Assembly: GCA_024226515.1 (NCBI GenBank)
Contig: JAAELQ010000138.1
Coordinates: 1 to 64,000, forward strand
DNA length: 64,000 bases
Source of the DNA: a bacterium
Lineage (GTDB): Bacteria > Acidobacteriota > Polarisedimenticolia > Polarisedimenticolales > Polarisedimenticolaceae
Reading direction: 5' to 3'
Part shown: piece after piece, positions 29,061 through 35,906 of the stretch
Layout of the letters: each line of letters opens with the position of its first letter
How positions within the stretch are numbered: position 1 is the stretch's first letter
Notes under the pieces: generated by a model
The model's database searches: none
The model's input: only the letters and a program-made list of their open reading frames with translations
Told to the model about the DNA's origin: nothing
Position numbers and translations under genes: made by a program

Positions 29061-30014
29061 ATGCGACGCTCAACCTCTCGAATTCGCTGCTCGTTGCTGT
29101 TGCTGTGCCTGCTGCTGCCCGTGGCCGCCTGGGCTGCGGACACCACCCCTCCGCTCCATGCGGCGGTCCGGTCGTACCTACCCCGCGCCCAGGACGGCGA
29201 CGCCGGCGCGCAGTACGAGCTGGGCCTGCTGTACTCCGAGGGACGGTCTGTTCCGCGCGACCCGGCCGAGGCGTTGCGCTGGTTCCGACTGGCCGCCGAA
29301 CAGGATCACGCGAAGGCCCAGTTTCACATGGGCGTGATCTTCGACCAGGGGCGCGGTGTCGAGAAGGATCTCTCGCGCGCCGCCGACTGGTTTCGCAAGG
29401 CGGCGCTGCGTGGCGTGCCCGAGGCCCAGTTCAATCTGGCGGCGATGTACGCCCTCGGCGAGGGCGTGGCGCAGGACGACGGCGCCTCACGGCTCTGGAC
29501 CTGGGTGGCCGCCGAGCACGGCGTGGCCAAGGCCCAGTACAACCTCGGGTTGGCCTTCGAGCAGGGTCGTGGTGTCGCGCAGGACGAGACACTGGGGCTG
29601 ATGTGGCTCGGGCAGGCGATCGCGCAGGGCTTCCCGCCCGCGCTGATCGAGGGCAATCGCCTGGCCGAGTCGCTGTCCGAGGAGGAGCTCGAACGGGCCC
29701 GCAGTCTCGGCAAGTCCTGGCAACGCAAGTACACGGCAGGGTCGGACGGCGCCGGAACGCCCCGCCCGATCGACGACGCACTCGCCGAACCGGCCTACCG
29801 GCCGCGCTCGCCGACCTCGGTGGTCGTGCTCGCGCTGATCGGCCGAGACGGTAAGGTCGGCGACGCGCGCGCGCTCGAGTCGCGGCCGGCCGACCCGGCG
29901 TTCGAGCGCGCGGCCGTGAGGGCCGTGCTGCGCCGGCGCTTCACTCCCGCGGAGCGGGACGGCGAACCCGTGGCGGTCTTCCACACCGTCGTCGTGGAGG
30001 CCCCGCAACGGTGA
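29061..30014 (+). CDS. exported Sel1-repeat protein with C-terminal TonB-like domain
   Basis: A 317-residue protein with a signal peptide (CSLLLLCLLLPVAAWA). Residues ~35-215 are Sel1-like repeats of ~36 residues (GAQYELGLLYSEGRSVPRD, AKAQFHMGVIFDQGRGVEKD, PEAQFNLAAMYALGEGVAQD, AKAQYNLGLAFEQGRGVAQD). The last ~80 residues resemble TonB C-terminal domains (VVVLALIGRDGKVGDARALES...FERAAVRAVLRRRFTPAERDGEPV). It has no N-terminal TonB anchor, so it is a periplasmic or exported partner rather than a true TonB. It is the first gene of a six-gene coupled operon and overlaps the next gene by 4 nt (GTGA). TAGAAT at 28993-28998 may be the -10 box; CGGGAG precedes the ATG. Confidence 0.82.
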   Translation: MRRSTSRIRCSLLLLCLLLPVAAWAADTTPPLHAAVRSYLPRAQDGDAGAQYELGLLYSEGRSVPRDPAEALRWFRLAAEQDHAKAQFHMGVIFDQGRGVEKDLSRAADWFRKAALRGVPEAQFNLAAMYALGEGVAQDDGASRLWTWVAAEHGVAKAQYNLGLAFEQGRGVAQDETLGLMWLGQAIAQGFPPALIEGNRLAESLSEEELERARSLGKSWQRKYTAGSDGAGTPRPIDDALAEPAYRPRSPTSVVVLALIGRDGKVGDARALESRPADPAFERAAVRAVLRRRFTPAERDGEPVAVFHTVVVEAPQR

Positions 30015-31723
30015 GCGGGTTCCGCAGAGCGTGCGCGCTCGTCGCGGTTCTCGTTTCGGCCGTCGTCGCAGCGGACGAGATCGCCCTTTCCCCCATCGCA
30101 CGTGCCGTGCGCGCGACCTATATCCACGGCGTCACGCAGGAGCTGGCCCACGACCTCGTGGGAGCCGACGGTGTGCCCGAGCTGGTCGAGTTGCTCGTCG
30201 ACCCGGACTTTCCGCGTCGCGACAACGTCGTGGCGTTCCTCGCCCACCTGGCCCCCGACGAGGCGAGCGACGCGCTGTTGCGCTGCCTCGAGACGCCGCC
30301 GACGCATCCCGGGAAGATCGTCGAGGATCGGGCGCTGCTGCTCGTGCCGCACGCGCTCGGTCGGATCGCCAAGCGTGGCGGTCCGCGTGCGCTGCACGCG
30401 TTGCTCGCGCTGTCCGCAGGCGACGACGTCGTGCGTACGCGTGCGCCCTGGGCCGGGCCCGGGATGCGCCGCGACCTCGCCGAGCAGGCGCTGTTCGGCC
30501 TGGCTCTGTCCGAGCGCCCCGAGGCGCTGTCGCGGCTGAACGAGACGGCGGGCTCGCAGACCTCGTCGCTCGCGACCGCGGCGGCCGCGGCAAGGGACGA
30601 ACCGCGCCACGTCGCGCAAGCCTACGGACTGTCCACGACCGAATCGGGTGCGAGGACCCCGGCCACGATCGACCCGGAGTTCGTCGGACACGAGGCCGGC
30701 CTGGACTTCGCCAATCACGTGAGCTTGACGTCGCCGATGACGGACGAGCTGCTCGACGACGCGCTCGCCCACGCGTCGCGCCTCGCCGGCTTCGAGGACT
30801 TCGCGAGCGACGTCGCGTGCTGCGCGACGGTGCGCCGCTCCGGTTCCGCGCGCACGTTCGGCACCGCCGGCGACGGGCGCGACGTGCTGAACACCGAGAA
30901 CGAGCTGCGCGGCGTGCTGCTCGACCCCGTCGCGCGCGTCAAGGTCGTGCGGTTGATCCAGCGCTGCGGTGGCGTCGCACCGAACATCATCGGCTGCTCG
31001 TTCAGCCCCGGCGACGGGATGGCGCTCGTGCGCGTGCCGGCGATCGACGGGACGCTGTGGCTGCACGAGTACGGCCACAACGCCGGCATCACGCAGCACA
31101 ACCCCGACAGCCGCTACATCATGCACGGCACGATCGACACCCGCAGCGCTGCCCTCGGCTTCACCGAATGCGCCGCGCTGCACGACGCGAGCGACCCGGC
31201 GCGCATCGACCTGGTCGAGCTGGGCGAGTGCAGCGACACGGATGCCGACGGTCAGGTCAGCGTCTCCGACAACTGCCCCGACGAGTTCAATCCGGGCCAG
31301 TCCGACGTCGACGGAGACCGGATCGGAGACCCGTGCGATCTGTGCTCGGATGCCGACGGCGACGGCTTCGGGCGCCCGGCGAGCGATGAGTGCGTCGCCG
31401 GAAATGTCGAGGATTGCAACGATTCCAGCGCGGAGGCGTTCCCCGGTGGCCTCGAGAGATGCGACGGGCTGGACAACGATTGCTCCGGCGCGGTGGACGA
31501 TCTAATCTGCTCGCAGTACGAGGTCAACGTCGACGGTGAGATCGACGGGATCGAACTGACCTGGGTCGGGCGGGCGTTCGGCGAGTGCAGCGTGGATCCA
31601 CGGCTCGAGTGGTGGGGCGCGGCGGACTACTCAGCCGACGGCTGTGTCGACGGGGACGACCTGGTGCTGCTGGCGGACGCGTGGGGCTGCCGAGGAGACA
31701 TGCCGGTATGCGAGGATCCATGA
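30011..31723 (+). CDS. secreted matrixin-like metzincin protease with TSP3, MopE and dockerin-like modules
   Basis: A 570-residue protein read from a GTG that overlaps the previous stop (GTGA). It has a signal peptide (CALVAVLVSAVVAA). Residues ~40-180 are HEAT-like helices. The catalytic region carries a full metzincin zinc site, HEYGHNAGITQH (352-363), with the Met-turn Met371 eight residues after the last His, the spacing seen in matrixins. Next come a TSP3 unit (DNCPDEFNPGQSDVDGD) and a MopE-type metal-binding motif (CNDSSAEAFPGGLERCDGLDNDCSGAVDD). Residues ~503-563 hold two EF-hand-like dockerin repeats (VNVDGEIDGIELTWVGRAFG and ADYSADGCVDGDDLVLLADAWG). The next gene encodes a cohesin-like lipoprotein, so this enzyme probably docks at the cell surface. 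Substrate unknown. Confidence 0.85.
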   Translation: MSGFRRACALVAVLVSAVVAADEIALSPIARAVRATYIHGVTQELAHDLVGADGVPELVELLVDPDFPRRDNVVAFLAHLAPDEASDALLRCLETPPTHPGKIVEDRALLLVPHALGRIAKRGGPRALHALLALSAGDDVVRTRAPWAGPGMRRDLAEQALFGLALSERPEALSRLNETAGSQTSSLATAAAAARDEPRHVAQAYGLSTTESGARTPATIDPEFVGHEAGLDFANHVSLTSPMTDELLDDALAHASRLAGFEDFASDVACCATVRRSGSARTFGTAGDGRDVLNTENELRGVLLDPVARVKVVRLIQRCGGVAPNIIGCSFSPGDGMALVRVPAIDGTLWLHEYGHNAGITQHNPDSRYIMHGTIDTRSAALGFTECAALHDASDPARIDLVELGECSDTDADGQVSVSDNCPDEFNPGQSDVDGDRIGDPCDLCSDADGDGFGRPASDECVAGNVEDCNDSSAEAFPGGLERCDGLDNDCSGAVDDLICSQYEVNVDGEIDGIELTWVGRAFGECSVDPRLEWWGAADYSADGCVDGDDLVLLADAWGCRGDMPVCEDP

Positions 31724-32274
31724 ACAGGGTCGCAATCGCGCTCATCGCGCTCGTCCTGCTCGCGTGCGCGTCGTGCAGCAGCGGCTCGGGCTCGGACATG
31801 ACGCAGTCGGATCGCCCGTGCCTCGAGCTCGATCCCGAGTCGCCCCCGTCCAATTCGATGGTCGTCGCGCGTCAGGGCCCCGGCTCCGACTGCGACGGGC
31901 TGATCGTCGACCTGCTGGTGACCAATGTGTCGGGCGTCGGCGGCGCCGACTTTCGCGTGTGGTTCGATCCGTCCGTCGTCGAGTACGTCGGGGTGGTGAC
32001 CTCCACGTCCTTCCTGGCCGACGGTGACGCGACGGTCGTGCTGGCCCTCGAGAACAGGCTCCCCGACAACGTCGAGATCTCTCTCGCTCGCAGCGGGACG
32101 CCGATCGTGACCGACGCGGTCGGCACTCGCCTGCTGGCGCGGATCGCCTTCGGTCGCCTGGTCGACGAGGGCAGCTCGACGCTCGAGTTCACCGAGGCGC
32201 GACTGTTCGACGAGGACGTACTGCCCGTGCCCGACGTCGAGTGGGCCGGCGGGTTGATGGAAGTGGCACCGTGA
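31720..32274 (+). CDS. cohesin-like domain lipoprotein
   Basis: A 184-residue protein whose ATG overlaps the protease stop (ATGA). The N-terminus is a lipoprotein signal (VAIALIALVLLAC, lipid on Cys16). The mature part has the cohesin pattern: VDLLVTNVSGVGGADFRVWF followed by DPSVVEYVGVVTSTSFL, a strand pair, EISLARSG, then LLARIAFGRL and STLEFTEARLFDED. Cohesins are jelly-roll domains that bind dockerins, and here the dockerin-like partner is the adjacent secreted protease. The lipid anchor would hold the pair on the envelope. The assignment rests on pattern only and the domain is short, so confidence is moderate. Confidence 0.7.
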   Translation: MNRVAIALIALVLLACASCSSGSGSDMTQSDRPCLELDPESPPSNSMVVARQGPGSDCDGLIVDLLVTNVSGVGGADFRVWFDPSVVEYVGVVTSTSFLADGDATVVLALENRLPDNVEISLARSGTPIVTDAVGTRLLARIAFGRLVDEGSSTLEFTEARLFDEDVLPVPDVEWAGGLMEVAP

Positions 32275-32951
32275 TCTCGGCCCGCGGCAGGCAACGCATC
32301 GCCACCACACCCTACGTCGCGTTACTGGCCTCGATGCTGCTGATCCTGTTCCTCGGCCCGTGGGAAGGACTGTACCCGCTGGTGCGTGGCGGAGTGGTCG
32401 TCGCGACCTTGCTGGTGATGATCTCCGCGCTGCGCTGCGTGGCGATGCACCGCGGCGTGTTCGTCGTGATCCTCGTCGCCGGCCTGGCCTCGGCCGTGAT
32501 GCAGACCGTCGATCTCACGCTGGGCATGCAGGGGGCGCGTCTCGCCGGCGAGGCGTTGATGCTCGTATCGCTGGTCGGCATGACCGGCGTGGTCCTGTCG
32601 CACATCCTGAGCAGCGAGCAGATCACGATGGACACCGTCATCGGCACGGCGTGTGTCTACCTGCTGCTCGGATTCGCCTGGGCCAAGGTCTACTACCTGG
32701 TCGAGCTGGTCCAGCCCGGGTCGTTCAATCTTCCGGCCGGATCGGACTCGGATCCGGCGGTCGTGTCGGGGCAGCTGCTGTACTACAGCATGATCACGCT
32801 GACGACGGTCGGTTACGGCGACGTCGCACCGCAGACCCCGCCCGCCCGGTCGCTGGCCATGCTGCAGGGCCTGGTCGGCCAGCTGTACATCGCGATCATG
32901 ATCGCGCGCATGGTCGCGTTGCAGGTCGCGCACCGTAAAGTGTCGCGGTGA
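32271..32951 (+). CDS. potassium-channel-like membrane protein (Ion_trans_2 pore)
   Basis: A 226-residue membrane protein starting with a GTG in a GTGA overlap. Four N-terminal helices are followed by a classic 2TM pore: YYSMITLTTVGYGDVAPQ, with the K+ selectivity filter TVGYGD at 179-184, flanked by helices ACVYLLLGFAWAKVYYLV and LAMLQGLVGQLYIAIMIARMVAL. It lacks an Arg-rich voltage sensor and a cytosolic RCK domain. Six-helix forms of this kind occur in bacteria as putative K+ channels. Its place inside an operon of exported proteins is unexplained. Confidence 0.85.
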   Translation: MISARGRQRIATTPYVALLASMLLILFLGPWEGLYPLVRGGVVVATLLVMISALRCVAMHRGVFVVILVAGLASAVMQTVDLTLGMQGARLAGEALMLVSLVGMTGVVLSHILSSEQITMDTVIGTACVYLLLGFAWAKVYYLVELVQPGSFNLPAGSDSDPAVVSGQLLYYSMITLTTVGYGDVAPQTPPARSLAMLQGLVGQLYIAIMIARMVALQVAHRKVSR

Positions 32952-33595
32952 ACCCTCGGGTTCGCACGCTGGCGCTGACGGGCGTGTTGTTGCTGGCGCT
33001 GGCCCCCGCGACGCCGCGCGGCGAGACCGAGCTCGTGCTGGTCGACGGAAGAGTCCTCTCCGGGACGGAGGTACGGCGGGATGGCGGCTCGTACGTGCTG
33101 CGACTCGACGGCGGAGACGAGATCACGCTGCCCGCGGAGCTCGTCGAATCGGTGCGCCTGACCGGCAAGCGCGAGCCCGAGCCGCAGACGCCGCCGACCG
33201 GACTCGTCGTGGCGGAGCCGCAGACGTTGGCGGGGAGTCCCCCGCCCGACGGACCGAGCGGCATCCGGACGACCGGACCGCAAACGCTCGCCGGCGCGCC
33301 CGTGCGCGCTCCGACGACCGCCGAGCAGCGCGGCACGCTCGGCCCGGCTGCGAAGTTCCAGAAAGACATCGTCAAGAACGACTGGCAGCCGACGACGGAC
33401 TGGAACATGGACCCCGACTCGCAGAACAACTTCAACCCGTCGACGTGGGCCGGGGACGTCATCGACCCGACCTGGGAGCCCGAGTCGGCCTACGACAAGA
33501 GCGACGACGCACTGAAGGACAGCCGCTCGACGTTTCGAAAGAGTATTATCGACAACTCCTGGCAACCCCAGGACGGTTTCGCGAAGGGGAACTGA
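32948..33595 (+). CDS. exported protein with Trp-Gln/Glu-Pro repeats
   Basis: A 215-residue protein from GTG (GTGA overlap). It has a signal peptide (LALTGVLLLALAPATP) and an SH3-like beta start (ELVLVDGRVLSGTEVRRDGGSYVLRLDGGDEITLP), as in many short exported bacterial proteins. The second half is Pro-rich and low complexity. It then has three related segments, DIVKNDWQPTTDW, DVIDPTWEPESAY and SIIDNSWQPQDGF, suggesting a small repeat of the type I/V-x-D/N-x-W-x-P. No function is known. It is the fifth gene of the coupled operon. Confidence 0.7.
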   Translation: MNPRVRTLALTGVLLLALAPATPRGETELVLVDGRVLSGTEVRRDGGSYVLRLDGGDEITLPAELVESVRLTGKREPEPQTPPTGLVVAEPQTLAGSPPPDGPSGIRTTGPQTLAGAPVRAPTTAEQRGTLGPAAKFQKDIVKNDWQPTTDWNMDPDSQNNFNPSTWAGDVIDPTWEPESAYDKSDDALKDSRSTFRKSIIDNSWQPQDGFAKGN

Positions 33596-34122
33596 TGAAG
33601 CACGCACTACGCACCCGCGCCGGATTGGCGATTCTGTTGATGACGCTGGCGGCGACCGCGACGTTCGCGGACGAGTCGGCCGGGGGCGGAGAAACCTCGA
33701 TGGCCGGCAACGTCCAGGTGACGTTCCGCCTCGGCACGTTCGAGGACGGCAAGCCCGTGCCGTTGAAGACGTACGACCTCATCGTCTACTCGGGCGGCCG
33801 GGGATCCAAGTTGCTGAGCGGCTCACGCGTTCCGCTTCCCGCGACGAAGGACGAGGACTCCCAGGCGATCGTGTATCAGAACGTCGGCTTCTCGACGGAG
33901 GTCCTGGCCTGGATCCTGGACAAGAAGACGATCAAGCTGATGGCCAACATCGAGAACAGCCGCGTGATCCCCGATGAGAACGGCGGCCCGCCCAGCGTCG
34001 AGACGCGGCAGGTCAGCGTGTCGGCCCTGCTCGAGCCGGGCAAGCCCCTGGAGCTGACCCGCGTCGAGGGCATCTCCGACAAGCCGGGCTACGTCGAGGT
34101 GTCGGCGAAGATCGTCGACTAG
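33595..34122 (+). CDS. exported protein of unknown function, last gene of the operon
   Basis: A 175-residue protein. The ATG overlaps the previous stop by one base (TGATG) and GAAGGGGA precedes it. Signal peptide: LAILLMTLAATATFA. The mature part is beta-rich: NVQVTFRLGTFEDGKPVPLKTYDLIVYSGG, SGSRVPLPATKDED, AIVYQNVGFSTEVLAWIL, and a C-terminal VEVSAKIVD. Similar proteins with a GSRVPxP...YQNVG pattern occur in Acidobacteriota as far as I recall; function unknown. Its stop shares a CTAG with the convergent gene. Confidence 0.75.
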   Translation: MKHALRTRAGLAILLMTLAATATFADESAGGGETSMAGNVQVTFRLGTFEDGKPVPLKTYDLIVYSGGRGSKLLSGSRVPLPATKDEDSQAIVYQNVGFSTEVLAWILDKKTIKLMANIENSRVIPDENGGPPSVETRQVSVSALLEPGKPLELTRVEGISDKPGYVEVSAKIVD

Positions 34123-34571
34123 TCCGGACGCAACGTCACCGTGGGCACGCGGATGGTGCATCCGTCCGCGGTGACCTCCAGTTCGGTCAGCTTGAACGTT
34201 TGCAGCTTCATGCGGTGCGCCGGCGCTGCAGCCAGCACGGTGACGTGCTGCACCTTCGCCGCGCAGGGGTCCGGCGCGTTCCGCAGCTCGGGTGCCGAGT
34301 CGGCACAAGCGACCTCGAGATCGTAGCGGCCGTGGCGATCCGTCCGGGCCTTGCGTGCCCGGATGCCCTGCTTGTGGAACTTCTTCTGCGAGACGCGATC
34401 GAGCAGCAGATGCACCCGCGCGTCCGCCACGGGTCGCCCCGCGCCCCCCTCCACCCTTCCGCCGAGACGGTAGCGACGCGCATCGCAGCGCGATTGCGTC
34501 GCGACGGACGGCGCGAACACGAGAAACAACAGGATCGACGAGACGGCAAGCGCGATGGGTCGGCGAATCAC
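34119..34571 (-). CDS. exported carboxypeptidase-regulatory-like (Ig-fold) protein
   Basis: A 150-residue protein from GTG at 34571, four bases after GGAGA. Signal peptide: IALAVSSILLFLVFAPSVA. The mature part is one beta-sandwich of the carboxypeptidase regulatory-like type: RLGGRVEGGAGRPVADARVHLLL ... ARTDRHGRYDLEVAC, then TVLAAAPAHRMKLQ. Three Cys may pair. The family is usually a structural or binding domain. It is divergent from the DUF4136 gene. Confidence 0.65.
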   Translation of the reverse strand: MIRRPIALAVSSILLFLVFAPSVATQSRCDARRYRLGGRVEGGAGRPVADARVHLLLDRVSQKKFHKQGIRARKARTDRHGRYDLEVACADSAPELRNAPDPCAAKVQHVTVLAAAPAHRMKLQTFKLTELEVTADGCTIRVPTVTLRPD

Positions 34572-34634
34572 AGGGTCTCCACAGTTCCCGGCGGTTGGCC
34601 CGGCGGCCGGGGTGATGTGACAATATAGCCCGTG

Positions 34635-35141
34635 ATGAAGAACCTGATGTCGATACTGCTGTGTGGCTGGCTCCTCGCGGGAGCTTCGGTCGCGTTCGCC
34701 GGCAAGATCTCCGTCGTGCACGACGACAAGACCGCGTTCTCCGGATATGTCACGTACGAGCTGCGCGCCGGCACCGCGGCACGCCGCGAGCACGTCCAGC
34801 AACGGATCGAGTCCGACGTGCAACGCATCCTGCTGACGCGCGGGCTACTCCCCGCCACGGCCGATCCCGACCTGCTGGTCGTGACGCACGTGCTGGTCGA
34901 CCGCCAGTCGGCGGAGAGCCTGTCCGACGAGAGCTACTGGGAATTCGTGACCGGCGTCACCGGCGTCGACGCCTACGACTTCGGCGCGGGGACGCTGGTC
35001 ATCGACTTCGTCGATCCGGCCTCCGAGCGGGTCGTCTGGCGCGGCATCGCCAGCGAGAAGGTCGACGAGGACGTGAAGAAGGTCGAGAAAAAGATCGATA
35101 AGCTCGTCGAGCGGCTGCTGCGCGACTTCCCGCCGCGATGA
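34635..35141 (+). CDS. DUF4136-family exported protein
   Basis: A 168-residue protein. The ATG is in GTGATG; there is no Shine-Dalgarno and AT-rich CAATATAG lies just before it, so it may be leaderless. Signal peptide: SILLCGWLLAGASVAFA. DUF4136 features: ISVVHDDKTAFSGYVTYELRAGT at the start of the mature chain, DPDLLVVTHVLVD in the middle, GTLVIDFVDPASERVVWRGIA and the final basic helix (KKVEKKIDKLVERLLRDFPP). Function unknown; family members are small envelope proteins, often lipoproteins. It is paralogous to the protein at 38864. Confidence 0.85.
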   Translation: MKNLMSILLCGWLLAGASVAFAGKISVVHDDKTAFSGYVTYELRAGTAARREHVQQRIESDVQRILLTRGLLPATADPDLLVVTHVLVDRQSAESLSDESYWEFVTGVTGVDAYDFGAGTLVIDFVDPASERVVWRGIASEKVDEDVKKVEKKIDKLVERLLRDFPPR

Positions 35142-35150
35142 GGGACCGAC

Positions 35151-35903
35151 ATGGATCACGTCGATTGCACGGTCGTCGACGGAATCGCGCGCGTCGTCCT
35201 CGCGCGCGGTAAGGTCAACGCGCTGAACGAGGCGCTGCTCGCCGAGCTGAACGAAACGCTGGACGAGCTGCGCGACAACACGTCGGTTAGCGCGGTGCTG
35301 CTCACCGGACGTGGCAACTTCTTCTCGTTCGGCTTCGACGTGCCGCAGCTCTACTCGCACTCGGAGGATGAGTTCACCCTGTTCCTGCAGGCCTTCACGC
35401 GGACGTACACGTCCCTGTTCGTCTACCCCAAGCCGGTCCTGGCCGTGATCAACGGCCACGCGGTCGCCGGCGGTTGCATGCTGGCCCTGGCCTGCGACCG
35501 CCGCATCATGGTCCGCGGACGGCATAGGATCGCGCTGAACGAGCTGGCCTTCGGCTCGTCCGTCTTCGCCGGCTGCGTCGAGATGCTGAACCTCTGTGTC
35601 GGACCGCGCAGGGCCCAGTCCGTGCTGTACGACGCCGCGATGTACGCGCCGGAGGAGGCGCTGGAGCTGGGCCTGGTCGACCGCATCGTCGATCCCGACG
35701 CGCTGGAGGACGCGGCGGCCGAGGAGGCGCGCACGCTGGCCGGGCACCACGACGGCGCGTTTCGCAGCGTGAAGCTGTTGCTGCGCGGCCCCGTGGCCGA
35801 GACGATGCGCGCCCGCGAGCCACGGTCGATCGCCGACTTCGTCGAGATCTGGTATTCCGCAGCGACCCGTGAGTCGCTGCGCGAAATCAGGATCCGCGAC
35901 TGA
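35151..35903 (+). CDS. enoyl-CoA hydratase/isomerase-family protein
   Basis: A 250-residue crotonase-fold protein. The two oxyanion-hole segments are present: GRGNFFSFGFDVPQL and GHAVAGGCMLALACDRRIM. The ELAFGSSVFAGCVEML stretch replaces the usual catalytic Glu loop of hydratases and resembles the delta3,delta2-enoyl-CoA isomerase branch. It probably acts on unsaturated acyl-CoA in beta-oxidation; the exact reaction is not certain. It starts 9 nt after the DUF4136 stop, after GAGGGA, and ends 3 nt from the convergent gene. Confidence 0.85.
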   Translation: MDHVDCTVVDGIARVVLARGKVNALNEALLAELNETLDELRDNTSVSAVLLTGRGNFFSFGFDVPQLYSHSEDEFTLFLQAFTRTYTSLFVYPKPVLAVINGHAVAGGCMLALACDRRIMVRGRHRIALNELAFGSSVFAGCVEMLNLCVGPRRAQSVLYDAAMYAPEEALELGLVDRIVDPDALEDAAAEEARTLAGHHDGAFRSVKLLLRGPVAETMRAREPRSIADFVEIWYSAATRESLREIRIRD

Positions 35904-35906
35904 CCG

